NCBI GenBank assembly: GCA_002167285.1
Contig: NHDG01000063.1
Location: forward strand, 1 to 45,309
Source of the DNA: Planctomycetia bacterium TMED53
Lineage (GTDB): Bacteria; Planctomycetota; UBA8108; UBA1146
Direction: 5' to 3'
DNA: 45,309 bases
In this document: in pieces, positions 37,656 to 45,309 of the stretch
Numbering within the stretch: the stretch's first letter is position 1
How the letters are laid out: every line of letters begins with the position of its first letter
Program-made: the position numbers and the translations under genes
Notes under the pieces: generated by a model
What the model saw: the letters and a program-made list of their open reading frames with translations, nothing else
What the model was told of the DNA's origin: nothing
The model's database searches: none

Positions 37656-37920
37656 TAAACCCCTTTTCTTTGATACTCCATTGTATATCGCTGGGATCCA
37701 TTTGAAGAGGGCTAATCCCCCCATTTTTCGCATGAATCTAGAGATGCCCTCCTACTAGATTCAAAACAACGATAACCAACCTTGGTTTCGGGAATTTCTC
37801 CCTCCCCAAACTTTCATTTTTCTCAGGCAAAATCGGCACTCCGAAAAACAACTCCACTTGAGGAGGATCCCGTCTAGGGAATTTTCCGTTATCTTGTTGG
37901 GAAGAAATGGGGAATCTTCG

Positions 37921-39705
37921 ATGGACAGCACTCCTCTGCGCCCAAAAGACACCAACCAACAAAAGCTCAGGTCTCCATCCCGTGCAAATGAGCATGTCTG
38001 GAATCTCAGCTTCCCAATACTACTCGCATTAGTTCTCACGAGCTGTACGGCCGATCCTCAAACTCCCAACCTCGAATCGGAAAGTACCCAATTCCTCTTA
38101 TCCAGGGTCAGCAATCCTCAAATCGATTCCATTCTTCAACGCAATGGCTTCTCCTCTCCTGAATACATCACCGATGTCAAATCAACTGGAATGGCACTCA
38201 TTAACCTTCGAGGTTCAGGGCCAAAATGCCTTCTACTCACTTGTGGTTCAAATCTAGACCGGTGGAAGAACGGGCAACCAGGGTTCGATCCTTTGCTCTT
38301 CGAATTTTCATCAGATCTGCAGCTCAAACCGATTCCTGAAGCTGCGGGAATTCCTGCATTACGCTGGACTTCGAGCTGCGCAGCCGCAGATCTGGATGCT
38401 GACGGAGATGACGACCTACTACTCACGGGCTTGGACGGCTCGCTACTGCTAGAAAACGTCGATGGAAGATTTCGACCTGTGATCGATTCGGGAATCATCA
38501 CGTCTTCCTGGTGCACCAGTGCAGCATTCGCCGATCTCGACTTGGATGGTGATCTCGACATATTTATCTGTCGCTACCTGGATTTTCCTTTTGAAGCACC
38601 CCCAGTGAATGGAGAGGAATGGTCCTGCTTGTGGGAAAACCAGCCGGTTCTGTGCGGCCCAAGAGGACTTCCAGCAAACAGTGATTTAGTTTTTGAAAAC
38701 CTGGGAAACTGGAGATTCGCTGATCGAACTGCTGATTGGGGATTCGACAAAGCAACTCCGGGTTACGGCCTGGCAGTCACAGCCATGAACATGTTTGGTG
38801 ATGCCCATCCAGAGATCATCGTCGCCAACGACTCCACCCCAAATCACCTGTGGACAAGACGAGAGGATGGAACCTGGCTTGAGGATGGCCTTCTAGCAGG
38901 CTTGGGAGTGGACCAAGACGGGCAAGAACAAGCAGGAATGGGGATCGCGTTGGCTGGGATCTACCCACCAAACGGGCTCGATGTCGTGATCACCAACTTT
39001 GAAAGAGAGAGCGTTAACCTGTACGTAAATGAGGGATCAGGCACCTATAGGGACATCGCCACGAGCACCGGGATTTCAAATTTGACTCGGTCAGCACTCA
39101 GTTGGGGAATTGGAATCGCAGACTTCAATCTCGATGGACTTGCAGACATCATGATCAGTAATGGGCATGTGTACCCACAGGCTAATAGTGCTCCTGTTTC
39201 CCCTGGATACGGTCAATTCGATCAGTTGCTTTTAGGAATCCAAGATAATGATAAAAAGCTACGTTTCGAATCGGCAAAATCCATGATTCAAAATCCAAAA
39301 CGTCACGTCGGTCGCGGTCTTATTCTCGCAGACTTGGATGATGATGGAGACGTCGATGCCATTTCTTCAACACTGAATGGCGCACCTCAAATTTACCGAA
39401 ACAACTCAAATCCAAGATCCAATGAACTTCTCACCAGCGTCGTCATCAAATTAGATCAGCCTGGAAACAACCGTCAGGGGATTGGTTCTCTCGTAAAAGT
39501 CATCGACGCAAATCCACCTTTGAGCCTTCCAGTCCTAAGACAATCATCATTTCAATCTTCAGGAGTGGCTTCAGTGATATTCCCGTTGAAGACCATGCCC
39601 AATGAGAATCAGATTCAAGTCATCTGGCCTAATGGCACGACGGAAAATTTCCCTGTCACCTCTTCGACGATGACATTGAAAAAGGGGAGTGGTCAGAAAC
39701 CCTAA
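37921..39705 (+). CDS. ASPIC/UnbV-type FG-GAP repeat lipoprotein (CRTAC1-like)
   Basis: Lipobox LTSCTADP; repeats DLDADGDDDLLLT, DLDLDGDLDIFI, DFNLDGLADIMISNGHVYP, DLDDDGDVDAISS; C-terminal 'QIQVIWPNGTTENFPV' resembles ASPIC/UnbV. Confidence 0.82.
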   Translation: MDSTPLRPKDTNQQKLRSPSRANEHVWNLSFPILLALVLTSCTADPQTPNLESESTQFLLSRVSNPQIDSILQRNGFSSPEYITDVKSTGMALINLRGSGPKCLLLTCGSNLDRWKNGQPGFDPLLFEFSSDLQLKPIPEAAGIPALRWTSSCAAADLDADGDDDLLLTGLDGSLLLENVDGRFRPVIDSGIITSSWCTSAAFADLDLDGDLDIFICRYLDFPFEAPPVNGEEWSCLWENQPVLCGPRGLPANSDLVFENLGNWRFADRTADWGFDKATPGYGLAVTAMNMFGDAHPEIIVANDSTPNHLWTRREDGTWLEDGLLAGLGVDQDGQEQAGMGIALAGIYPPNGLDVVITNFERESVNLYVNEGSGTYRDIATSTGISNLTRSALSWGIGIADFNLDGLADIMISNGHVYPQANSAPVSPGYGQFDQLLLGIQDNDKKLRFESAKSMIQNPKRHVGRGLILADLDDDGDVDAISSTLNGAPQIYRNNSNPRSNELLTSVVIKLDQPGNNRQGIGSLVKVIDANPPLSLPVLRQSSFQSSGVASVIFPLKTMPNENQIQVIWPNGTTENFPVTSSTMTLKKGSGQKP

Positions 39706-40042
39706 TATCAGAGTTTACATTTGCCGTCATCGGCTCTGCCTAACCTGTCATACCGACCAAATATCAACGTGTTTATTATGCCTAACATGACAATCAACAC
39801 CTGTCTAACGTATATACAAATTATTCAATTCTCCCCCTTGAGAAGTTGCTCAACAACCGGATCATTACAAGCTGTATAGTTGATTAAAGCAGTGAAAGAT
39901 CGGGATCAAAGATCACATAAGGCCATCGAGTGAGTGGCCAGGTGAAATCCGATTTAGTGCTGTTGCATATATTCTACTTAGCGAGTCGGAGAGTAATGTA
40001 ATGTCCAAACCACTACGGATTAACAAAGTCTATGGATTTAGC

Positions 40043-43000
40043 ATGAACAAACTATTTCGAAGCATAGCCTACCTGTTCGTTTTTACCTTTTTGCCCATCT
40101 CTCTTTTTGCTGAGAACCACAAATGGTTAATCAGTGAAATCTACTCTAATGCGGATGGAACAATCCAATTTGTGGAGTTGGTTGACGATGGTGACGATCA
40201 AGGCCACATGATGGCCGGCACCACAATGTCCACAAATGAAACGAACTTCGTCTTTCCAGCGAATTTGCCGGGTGGATTTAGTACTGCTGGCAGGCGTATC
40301 CTGATTGCAACAGCAGCATTCGCGGCACTTCCCGGAGCACCTACTCCGGACTACACAATTCCTGACAACTTCTTAAGGATTTTTGGATCGACGCTCGTTC
40401 TCTCCGGATCTGGCGATGAAGTGAACTACGGAACTTTGCCCACTGATGGTGTGACTTCGATCAGTAGAAATGGCTCGCAAGCAACCAACAGCCCGAGAAA
40501 CTTCTTCAACCAGTCCGGATCGATCACCCCCCCCACGTCTGGCCCCGATTGCAACAATAATGGTGTACCTGATGAATCAGATCTCGCTTCAGGATCAAGC
40601 ACCGACTGCAATGGCGATCAAATTCCTGACGATTGCCAAGTGGCAGGAAATGATTGTAATCAGAATGGTGTACCGGATGAATGCGAAGGCGACTCTGACG
40701 GGGATGGTGTTCTCGATCCTTGTGACGGCTGCCCCCTTGATGCAACGGGTAGCGTTGATAGTGACGGTGACCAAGTTTGTGATCACGTGGACATCTGTGC
40801 TGGTTTTGATGATCGAATCGATACTGACGAAGATGGCCTCCCTGACGGTTGCGACACCTGTCCATTCGACCCCCATAACATGTCAAATCAATCGACTCCC
40901 TGTTGGGATGGCACCAACGATGAATGCTGGGGAGCCACTGTCATAGGCTTGGGAAATACCCCCATCGATAATACCGGATCTACAACTAGCCTAGGTAATG
41001 CATACCCCTTAGATCCAACAATGTGTGCGCCTTCTGACGTGGACATACTCGGCAGGGATATCTGGTTTAGTTACACACCACCATCTCACGGAATAGCGAT
41101 TTTTAGCACCTGTAATCTGGCGTCCTTCGACACCGAAATGGTCCTGTACTCTGGTCCTTGCAACAATCTCACACAAGTGGATTGCAACGGTGATTCAGCT
41201 GCAGCTTGTGATAATTTCACTGCAGAAATGCAATTTCCAGTCAGCGGTATGACGCGCTACCTGATTCGTCTTGGTGGTTGGAATGGGGAAGTTGGAACTG
41301 GTGATATCAACGTTACCTTTGTCAGCTCCACCGGTGGCTGCGCACTGACCGGCGATGCAGATAACGACGGCGTCTGTGACCCAGAGGACATCTGTAACGG
41401 CTTCAGCGACGCACTCGATGCGGATGGGGATGGGATGCCCGATGGTTGTGACCCTTGCCCCTTTGATTTCCTGAATGACTTCGATGGTGACGGATTGTGC
41501 TCCGACCAGGACCCTTGTCCTTTAGATCCTGACAATGATCTGGATCAAGATGGTGTCTGTGGAGATGAAGATCCATGCCCAAGCTTCCCATTAAACGACG
41601 GTCCAGACTTCGACCTCGACGGAATTTGCGACGAAGCTGATCCCGACGATGACAATGACGGTGTTTTGGATGGAGAAGATCTGAATCCGTTGGACCAGTT
41701 TAGCTGCCGAGACGCGGATTTGGACGGTTGCGATGACTGTGCGAATGGCCTCGATGACCCTGCTAACGATGGGGTCGATACCGATGGGGACAGCATTTGT
41801 AATCTGTCCGACGACGATGACGACAATGATGGTGTTCTAGACGCTTCAGACTCCAATCCATTAGACCCATTACTCTGCAGTGACCAAGACCAGGACGGCT
41901 GTGATGATTGCTCATCTGGTTCCTTTGACTTGGCAAATGATGGAACAGATACGGACTCTGACGGACTCTGTGACCTCGGAGACCCAGACCTCGATGGTGA
42001 CAACATCGAAAATGCTTGTGATCTAGATCAAACACCTGGAGATGACTGCAATGCAGACCTGATTCTGGATAGTTGCCAACTAGACGGAAATGACTGCGAT
42101 GGAAACTTAGTTCCGGATGATTGCCAAAGTGACTCTGATGGCGACTTGATTCCGGATATCTGTGACACCGACGATGACAATGATGGTGTTGAAGATTCCC
42201 AAGACTCCTCACCCAATGATCCGCTGATCTGCAGAGACGCAGATGGAGACGGTTGCGATGACTGTTCATCCGGAACAGACAATCCAGCTGCGGACGGCAC
42301 AGATACCGACAGTGATGGACTCTGCGATCTGGGAGATCTTGACGACGACGGCGATGGCGTAGCAGATACGTCTGACTCTGATCCTCTCAATGGGACCATC
42401 TGTAGAGACGTCGATGCTGATGGATGTGACGATTGCTCTTCAGGAACTGACAACCCAGCCGCCGATGGTACTGATACTGATTCCGATGGTACTTGTGACC
42501 TCGGCGATACCGATGACGATAACGACGGTATTGAAGATTCTGCAGACATCGCTCCCACCGACCCATTCATCTGTGGAGACTCTGATGGGGATGGCTGCGA
42601 CGACTGCTCTTCCGGTGTCTTCGATCCTCAAGCAGATGGAGCAGATACCGATGGCGATGGAGTTTGCGACGCGGCCGATCCGGACCTGGACGGCGATGGC
42701 ATTCCTAATGAATGCGATCTCGATCAAACCGGAGGCCTGGACTGCAATGGCGACCTTCTCGATGACAGTTGCCAACTGGAAGGGAACGACTGCAACTCAG
42801 ATGGAATTCCAGATGAATGCACCCTTGTAGGAAACGATTGTGATGGAGATCTCATCCTCGACAGTTGCCAACTGGACACCGACGAGGACGGAACCATCGA
42901 TACTTGTGACGATGACGACGACGGTGATGGCCTCGAGGACTCTCTCGATTCAGATCCGCTGAATCGATTCGTTTGTCAGGATTCAGATCTGGACGGTTGT

Positions 43001-44596
43001 GACGATTGTTCCAGCGGAACATTGGATCCTGCCAATGATGGTGAGGATTTTGACCAAGACGGCCTCTGTGATTTGGGCGATACAGACGATGACAACGATG
43101 GCGTTGAAGACGCCTCCGATTCGGCTCCAACCAACCCGCTCGCCTGCCGGGACCTCGACGGAGACAGTTGCGATGACTGTACTTCGGGATTCGATAATCC
43201 CGCAAATGACGGTACCGATTCGGATTCAGATGGTCTTTGCGACAGCGGTGATCCGGATGACGACAATGACGGGGTCGAAGACCTCTCTGACCAGGCTCCC
43301 TTCGACCCGTTCCTCTGTCGCGATGCCGACAATGACGGCTGCGATGATTGCTCTTCAGGAACTGACGATCCTGCAAATGACGGCTTAGATTCTGACGGAG
43401 ACGGCCTCTGCGATGGCGGGGATCCAGACATCGATGGAGATGGCATCGACAACGATTGCGACGTCGATCTCACTGCGGGCACCGATTGCCAGCAAGACAA
43501 TATCGATGATAGTTGCCAGATTGCAGCCAATGATTGCAATACGGATGGGATTCCTGACGATTGCCAATTGGATACCGATCTTGATGGTGTCATCGATGAC
43601 TGTGATTTTGATGACGACGGCGACGGCGTCGCGGATGTTGATGATTCTGCCGTACTCGATCCATTCCTTTGTAGGGATGCGGATGCTGACGGCTGTGACG
43701 ATTGTTCAAGTGGCTCCGACAACCCTGCTGCCGATGGCGCAGATTTGGATGGAGATGGGCTCTGTGATCTTGGAGATTTGGATGACGACGGAGATGGCGT
43801 CCCGGACCTTGAAGACGAAGCGCCGACCGATGGAAACCTCTGTCGAGATGTCGATGAAGACGGTTGTGACGACTGCTCCAGTGGATTTGACAACACTGCC
43901 AATGACGGACTCGACAGTGACGGCGATGGAATCTGTGACGTCAATGACGGAGACCTCGATGGTGATGGTGTCCTGAACTCTTGTGACCCAGATCAGGTCC
44001 CTGGACCCGATTGCAATAACAATGGTGCCCTGGACGAGTGTGACATTAACACTGGATCGAGTTCCGATTGTGACTTGGACGGGGTTCCCGACTCTTGCCA
44101 AATCAATGCTTCTGCAACCGCGGACTGCGATGCAGATGGCTTGTTGGACAGCTGCGAGATCGCAGACGGAGTCGACGATGACTGTGATGGTGACGGACAA
44201 CTGGATTCTTGCGCACTTGCTCAAGGGGCTCCAGATTGTGACCTCAACGGAATTCCAGATTCATGCGATATTGCCAGTGGAGCTCTGGATACCAATTCCA
44301 ATCAGATTCCAGACACCTGTGAAGGAACATTCTTCATCCGTGGAGATGCAAATGCAGATGGTCAGGTCGATGTCACCGACGGCATCGTCATCATTTACAC
44401 TGTCTTTGGCATGATGGCTCCGCCTTGCGGAATGGCGATGGACGTGAACTTGGATAACCAGTTAAACCTCGCCGATCCAACCTTCCTTCTGCAGGCGATC
44501 TTTACCGGTGAATACACGATTCCATTCCCATACCCAGAGTGTGGTCCAGATCTCAATTCCCTGCTGCCTTGCTCAGTGAATTCGAACTGCCCATAA
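40043..44596 (+). CDS. Giant secreted thrombospondin type 3-like Ca-binding repeat protein with C-terminal dockerin-like Cys module
   Basis: Signal MNKLFRSIAYLFVFTFLPISLFAE; long D-x-D-x-DG / CDDCSSG arrays; C-terminal FIRGDANADG...NCP. Start trimmed from 40001. Confidence 0.87.
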   Translation: MNKLFRSIAYLFVFTFLPISLFAENHKWLISEIYSNADGTIQFVELVDDGDDQGHMMAGTTMSTNETNFVFPANLPGGFSTAGRRILIATAAFAALPGAPTPDYTIPDNFLRIFGSTLVLSGSGDEVNYGTLPTDGVTSISRNGSQATNSPRNFFNQSGSITPPTSGPDCNNNGVPDESDLASGSSTDCNGDQIPDDCQVAGNDCNQNGVPDECEGDSDGDGVLDPCDGCPLDATGSVDSDGDQVCDHVDICAGFDDRIDTDEDGLPDGCDTCPFDPHNMSNQSTPCWDGTNDECWGATVIGLGNTPIDNTGSTTSLGNAYPLDPTMCAPSDVDILGRDIWFSYTPPSHGIAIFSTCNLASFDTEMVLYSGPCNNLTQVDCNGDSAAACDNFTAEMQFPVSGMTRYLIRLGGWNGEVGTGDINVTFVSSTGGCALTGDADNDGVCDPEDICNGFSDALDADGDGMPDGCDPCPFDFLNDFDGDGLCSDQDPCPLDPDNDLDQDGVCGDEDPCPSFPLNDGPDFDLDGICDEADPDDDNDGVLDGEDLNPLDQFSCRDADLDGCDDCANGLDDPANDGVDTDGDSICNLSDDDDDNDGVLDASDSNPLDPLLCSDQDQDGCDDCSSGSFDLANDGTDTDSDGLCDLGDPDLDGDNIENACDLDQTPGDDCNADLILDSCQLDGNDCDGNLVPDDCQSDSDGDLIPDICDTDDDNDGVEDSQDSSPNDPLICRDADGDGCDDCSSGTDNPAADGTDTDSDGLCDLGDLDDDGDGVADTSDSDPLNGTICRDVDADGCDDCSSGTDNPAADGTDTDSDGTCDLGDTDDDNDGIEDSADIAPTDPFICGDSDGDGCDDCSSGVFDPQADGADTDGDGVCDAADPDLDGDGIPNECDLDQTGGLDCNGDLLDDSCQLEGNDCNSDGIPDECTLVGNDCDGDLILDSCQLDTDEDGTIDTCDDDDDGDGLEDSLDSDPLNRFVCQDSDLDGCDDCSSGTLDPANDGEDFDQDGLCDLGDTDDDNDGVEDASDSAPTNPLACRDLDGDSCDDCTSGFDNPANDGTDSDSDGLCDSGDPDDDNDGVEDLSDQAPFDPFLCRDADNDGCDDCSSGTDDPANDGLDSDGDGLCDGGDPDIDGDGIDNDCDVDLTAGTDCQQDNIDDSCQIAANDCNTDGIPDDCQLDTDLDGVIDDCDFDDDGDGVADVDDSAVLDPFLCRDADADGCDDCSSGSDNPAADGADLDGDGLCDLGDLDDDGDGVPDLEDEAPTDGNLCRDVDEDGCDDCSSGFDNTANDGLDSDGDGICDVNDGDLDGDGVLNSCDPDQVPGPDCNNNGALDECDINTGSSSDCDLDGVPDSCQINASATADCDADGLLDSCEIADGVDDDCDGDGQLDSCALAQGAPDCDLNGIPDSCDIASGALDTNSNQIPDTCEGTFFIRGDANADGQVDVTDGIVIIYTVFGMMAPPCGMAMDVNLDNQLNLADPTFLLQAIFTGEYTIPFPYPECGPDLNSLLPCSVNSNCP
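41636..44332 (+). repeat. Nested tandem repeat array (57-aa units grouped by ~62-aa spacer repeats)
   Basis: Ten units of the type GDxDDDNDGVxDxxDxxPxDPxxCRDxDxDGCDDCSSGxDNPAxDGxDxDxDGLCDL, in groups separated by GDPDLDGDGIxNxCDxDxTxGxDCN...DSCQLxxNDCNxDGIPDDCQLDTDxDGxIDxC. Confidence 0.88.
44333..44593 (+). other. Dockerin-like Cys module, copy H
   Basis: FIRGDANADGQVDVTD...PCGMAMDVNLDNQLNLAD...ECGPDLNSLLPCSVNSNCP. Confidence 0.72.
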
Positions 44597-44620
44597 GAGT
44601 GGGTAAAATGTTGCCTGAGA

Positions 44621-44656
44621 AAAGGCCTCCGCTGCGACTCAGCAGCGGAGGCCTTT
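44621..44656. terminator. Rho-independent terminator
   Basis: AAAGGCCTCCGCTGC gactca GCAGCGGAGGCCTTT followed by ATTTTT. Confidence 0.92.
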
Positions 44657-44716
44657 ATTTTTACAACGCTCTGTTCCGATGCCGGTCTTTGGTAGGAGAG
44701 AATTGGGCAAAAAAAA

Positions 44717-44740
44717 ACGTCCGGTGCATGCACCGGACGT
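44717..44740 (-). terminator. Terminator / perfect palindrome downstream of tRNA-Pro
   Basis: ACGTCCGGTGCATGCACCGGACGT (perfect 24-nt palindrome) followed by a T8-like tract on the minus strand. Confidence 0.8.
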
Positions 44741-44751
44741 CAAAATTCAAA

Positions 44752-44828
<77 letters not shown>

Positions 44829-44972
44829 ATCGTGGTATCTTATCTATCACGAGTCCCACAACTCACAAGACATCGGCAGGATATCCGTAAGCTGGGCCAC
44901 ATAAACTACACGGAAGTATAGCCTGTTGGCAGAAGACTGACAAAAAAGTCGAAGATTGTCTCAGAATAGAGC

Positions 44973-45309
44973 TCAAACACACTCTACGGTTGAAACGTCT
45001 CTCATCAATTCAGCGGTCTCGACGAAGATGGTCTGATTTTCCTTATCCCGGAAAAGCCAACCTTCGACGCCATCCTTGCGCCAACTTTCAACCGGAACGA
45101 TTTCATGAACCCTGGCATATTGATGCAACTGCTCCGCCACGTTTCCCCCCAACGTTTTTACTCGCCTCAACTTCGCAGTGAAGGAGGTAGATTCCCTCAC
45201 TACTGTTTCACACTTCACACCCTGTGATGTCGCTGAATTTTGGACAGCTGTTTGTAATGCCGGGATGCCCGGGATGCCAGGAGCAGGAGCAGAAGCAGAA
45301 GCAGGAGCA
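44973..45309 (-). CDS. Partial CDS (5' end beyond window): hypothetical protein with Ala/Pro/Ser linker
   Basis: Frame of the listed ORF (GTG 45218) stays open to the window edge: APASASAPAPGIPGIPALQTAVQNSATSQG-VKCETVVRESTSF... Confidence 0.6.
   Translation of the reverse strand, partial: APASASAPAPGIPGIPALQTAVQNSATSQGVKCETVVRESTSFTAKLRRVKTLGGNVAEQLHQYARVHEIVPVESWRKDGVEGWLFRDKENQTIFVETAELMRDVSTVECV

Noticed and set aside
42976-43944. 322-aa Ser/Pro-rich minus-strand ORF, and other antisense ORFs in the repeat array
   Set aside because: Reverse complement of GAY/GGN-rich repeats; no independent coding evidence.
44717-44740. Perfect 24-nt palindrome as a protein-binding operator
   Set aside because: Position after tRNA-Pro and the adjacent T-tract on the minus strand fit an intrinsic terminator.

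Overview
The window looks like a planctomycete-type bacterial chromosome segment; this taxonomic guess rests on gene content and domain style only. No CRISPR arrays, phage genes, IS elements or rRNA were seen. Conserved core: a pst phosphate operon (OprP-like porin, pstS, pstC, pstA, pstB, phoU), pdxH, a DEAD-box helicase, an RlmL-like methyltransferase, an old-yellow-enzyme reductase, DUF255 and YaiI proteins, an ECF sigma/anti-sigma pair, and tRNA-Leu(TAA), tRNA-Arg(TCT) and tRNA-Pro(TGG). The accessory part is a set of large secreted proteins. Eight of them, of unrelated function, share an ~85-aa dockerin-like module: two Ca-loops plus four cysteines, usually ending in 'CP'. The most notable observations are: (1) a VCBS/FG-GAP gene at 29102-30379 (-) interrupted by one in-frame TGA, with a hairpin downstream that fits the bacterial SECIS model, making it a candidate selenoprotein with a Sec-Cys motif; (2) the shared dockerin-like module family, including an N-terminally relocated copy on a penicillin acylase, and a possible cohesin-like domain in one member; (3) co-loss of cysteines that suggests a disulfide pairing; (4) phoU with an in-frame TAA where homologues have Glu; (5) a nested higher-order Asp/Cys repeat array in a 1.5-kaa protein. 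All calls come from reading the sequence and supplied ORFs; no database search was run.
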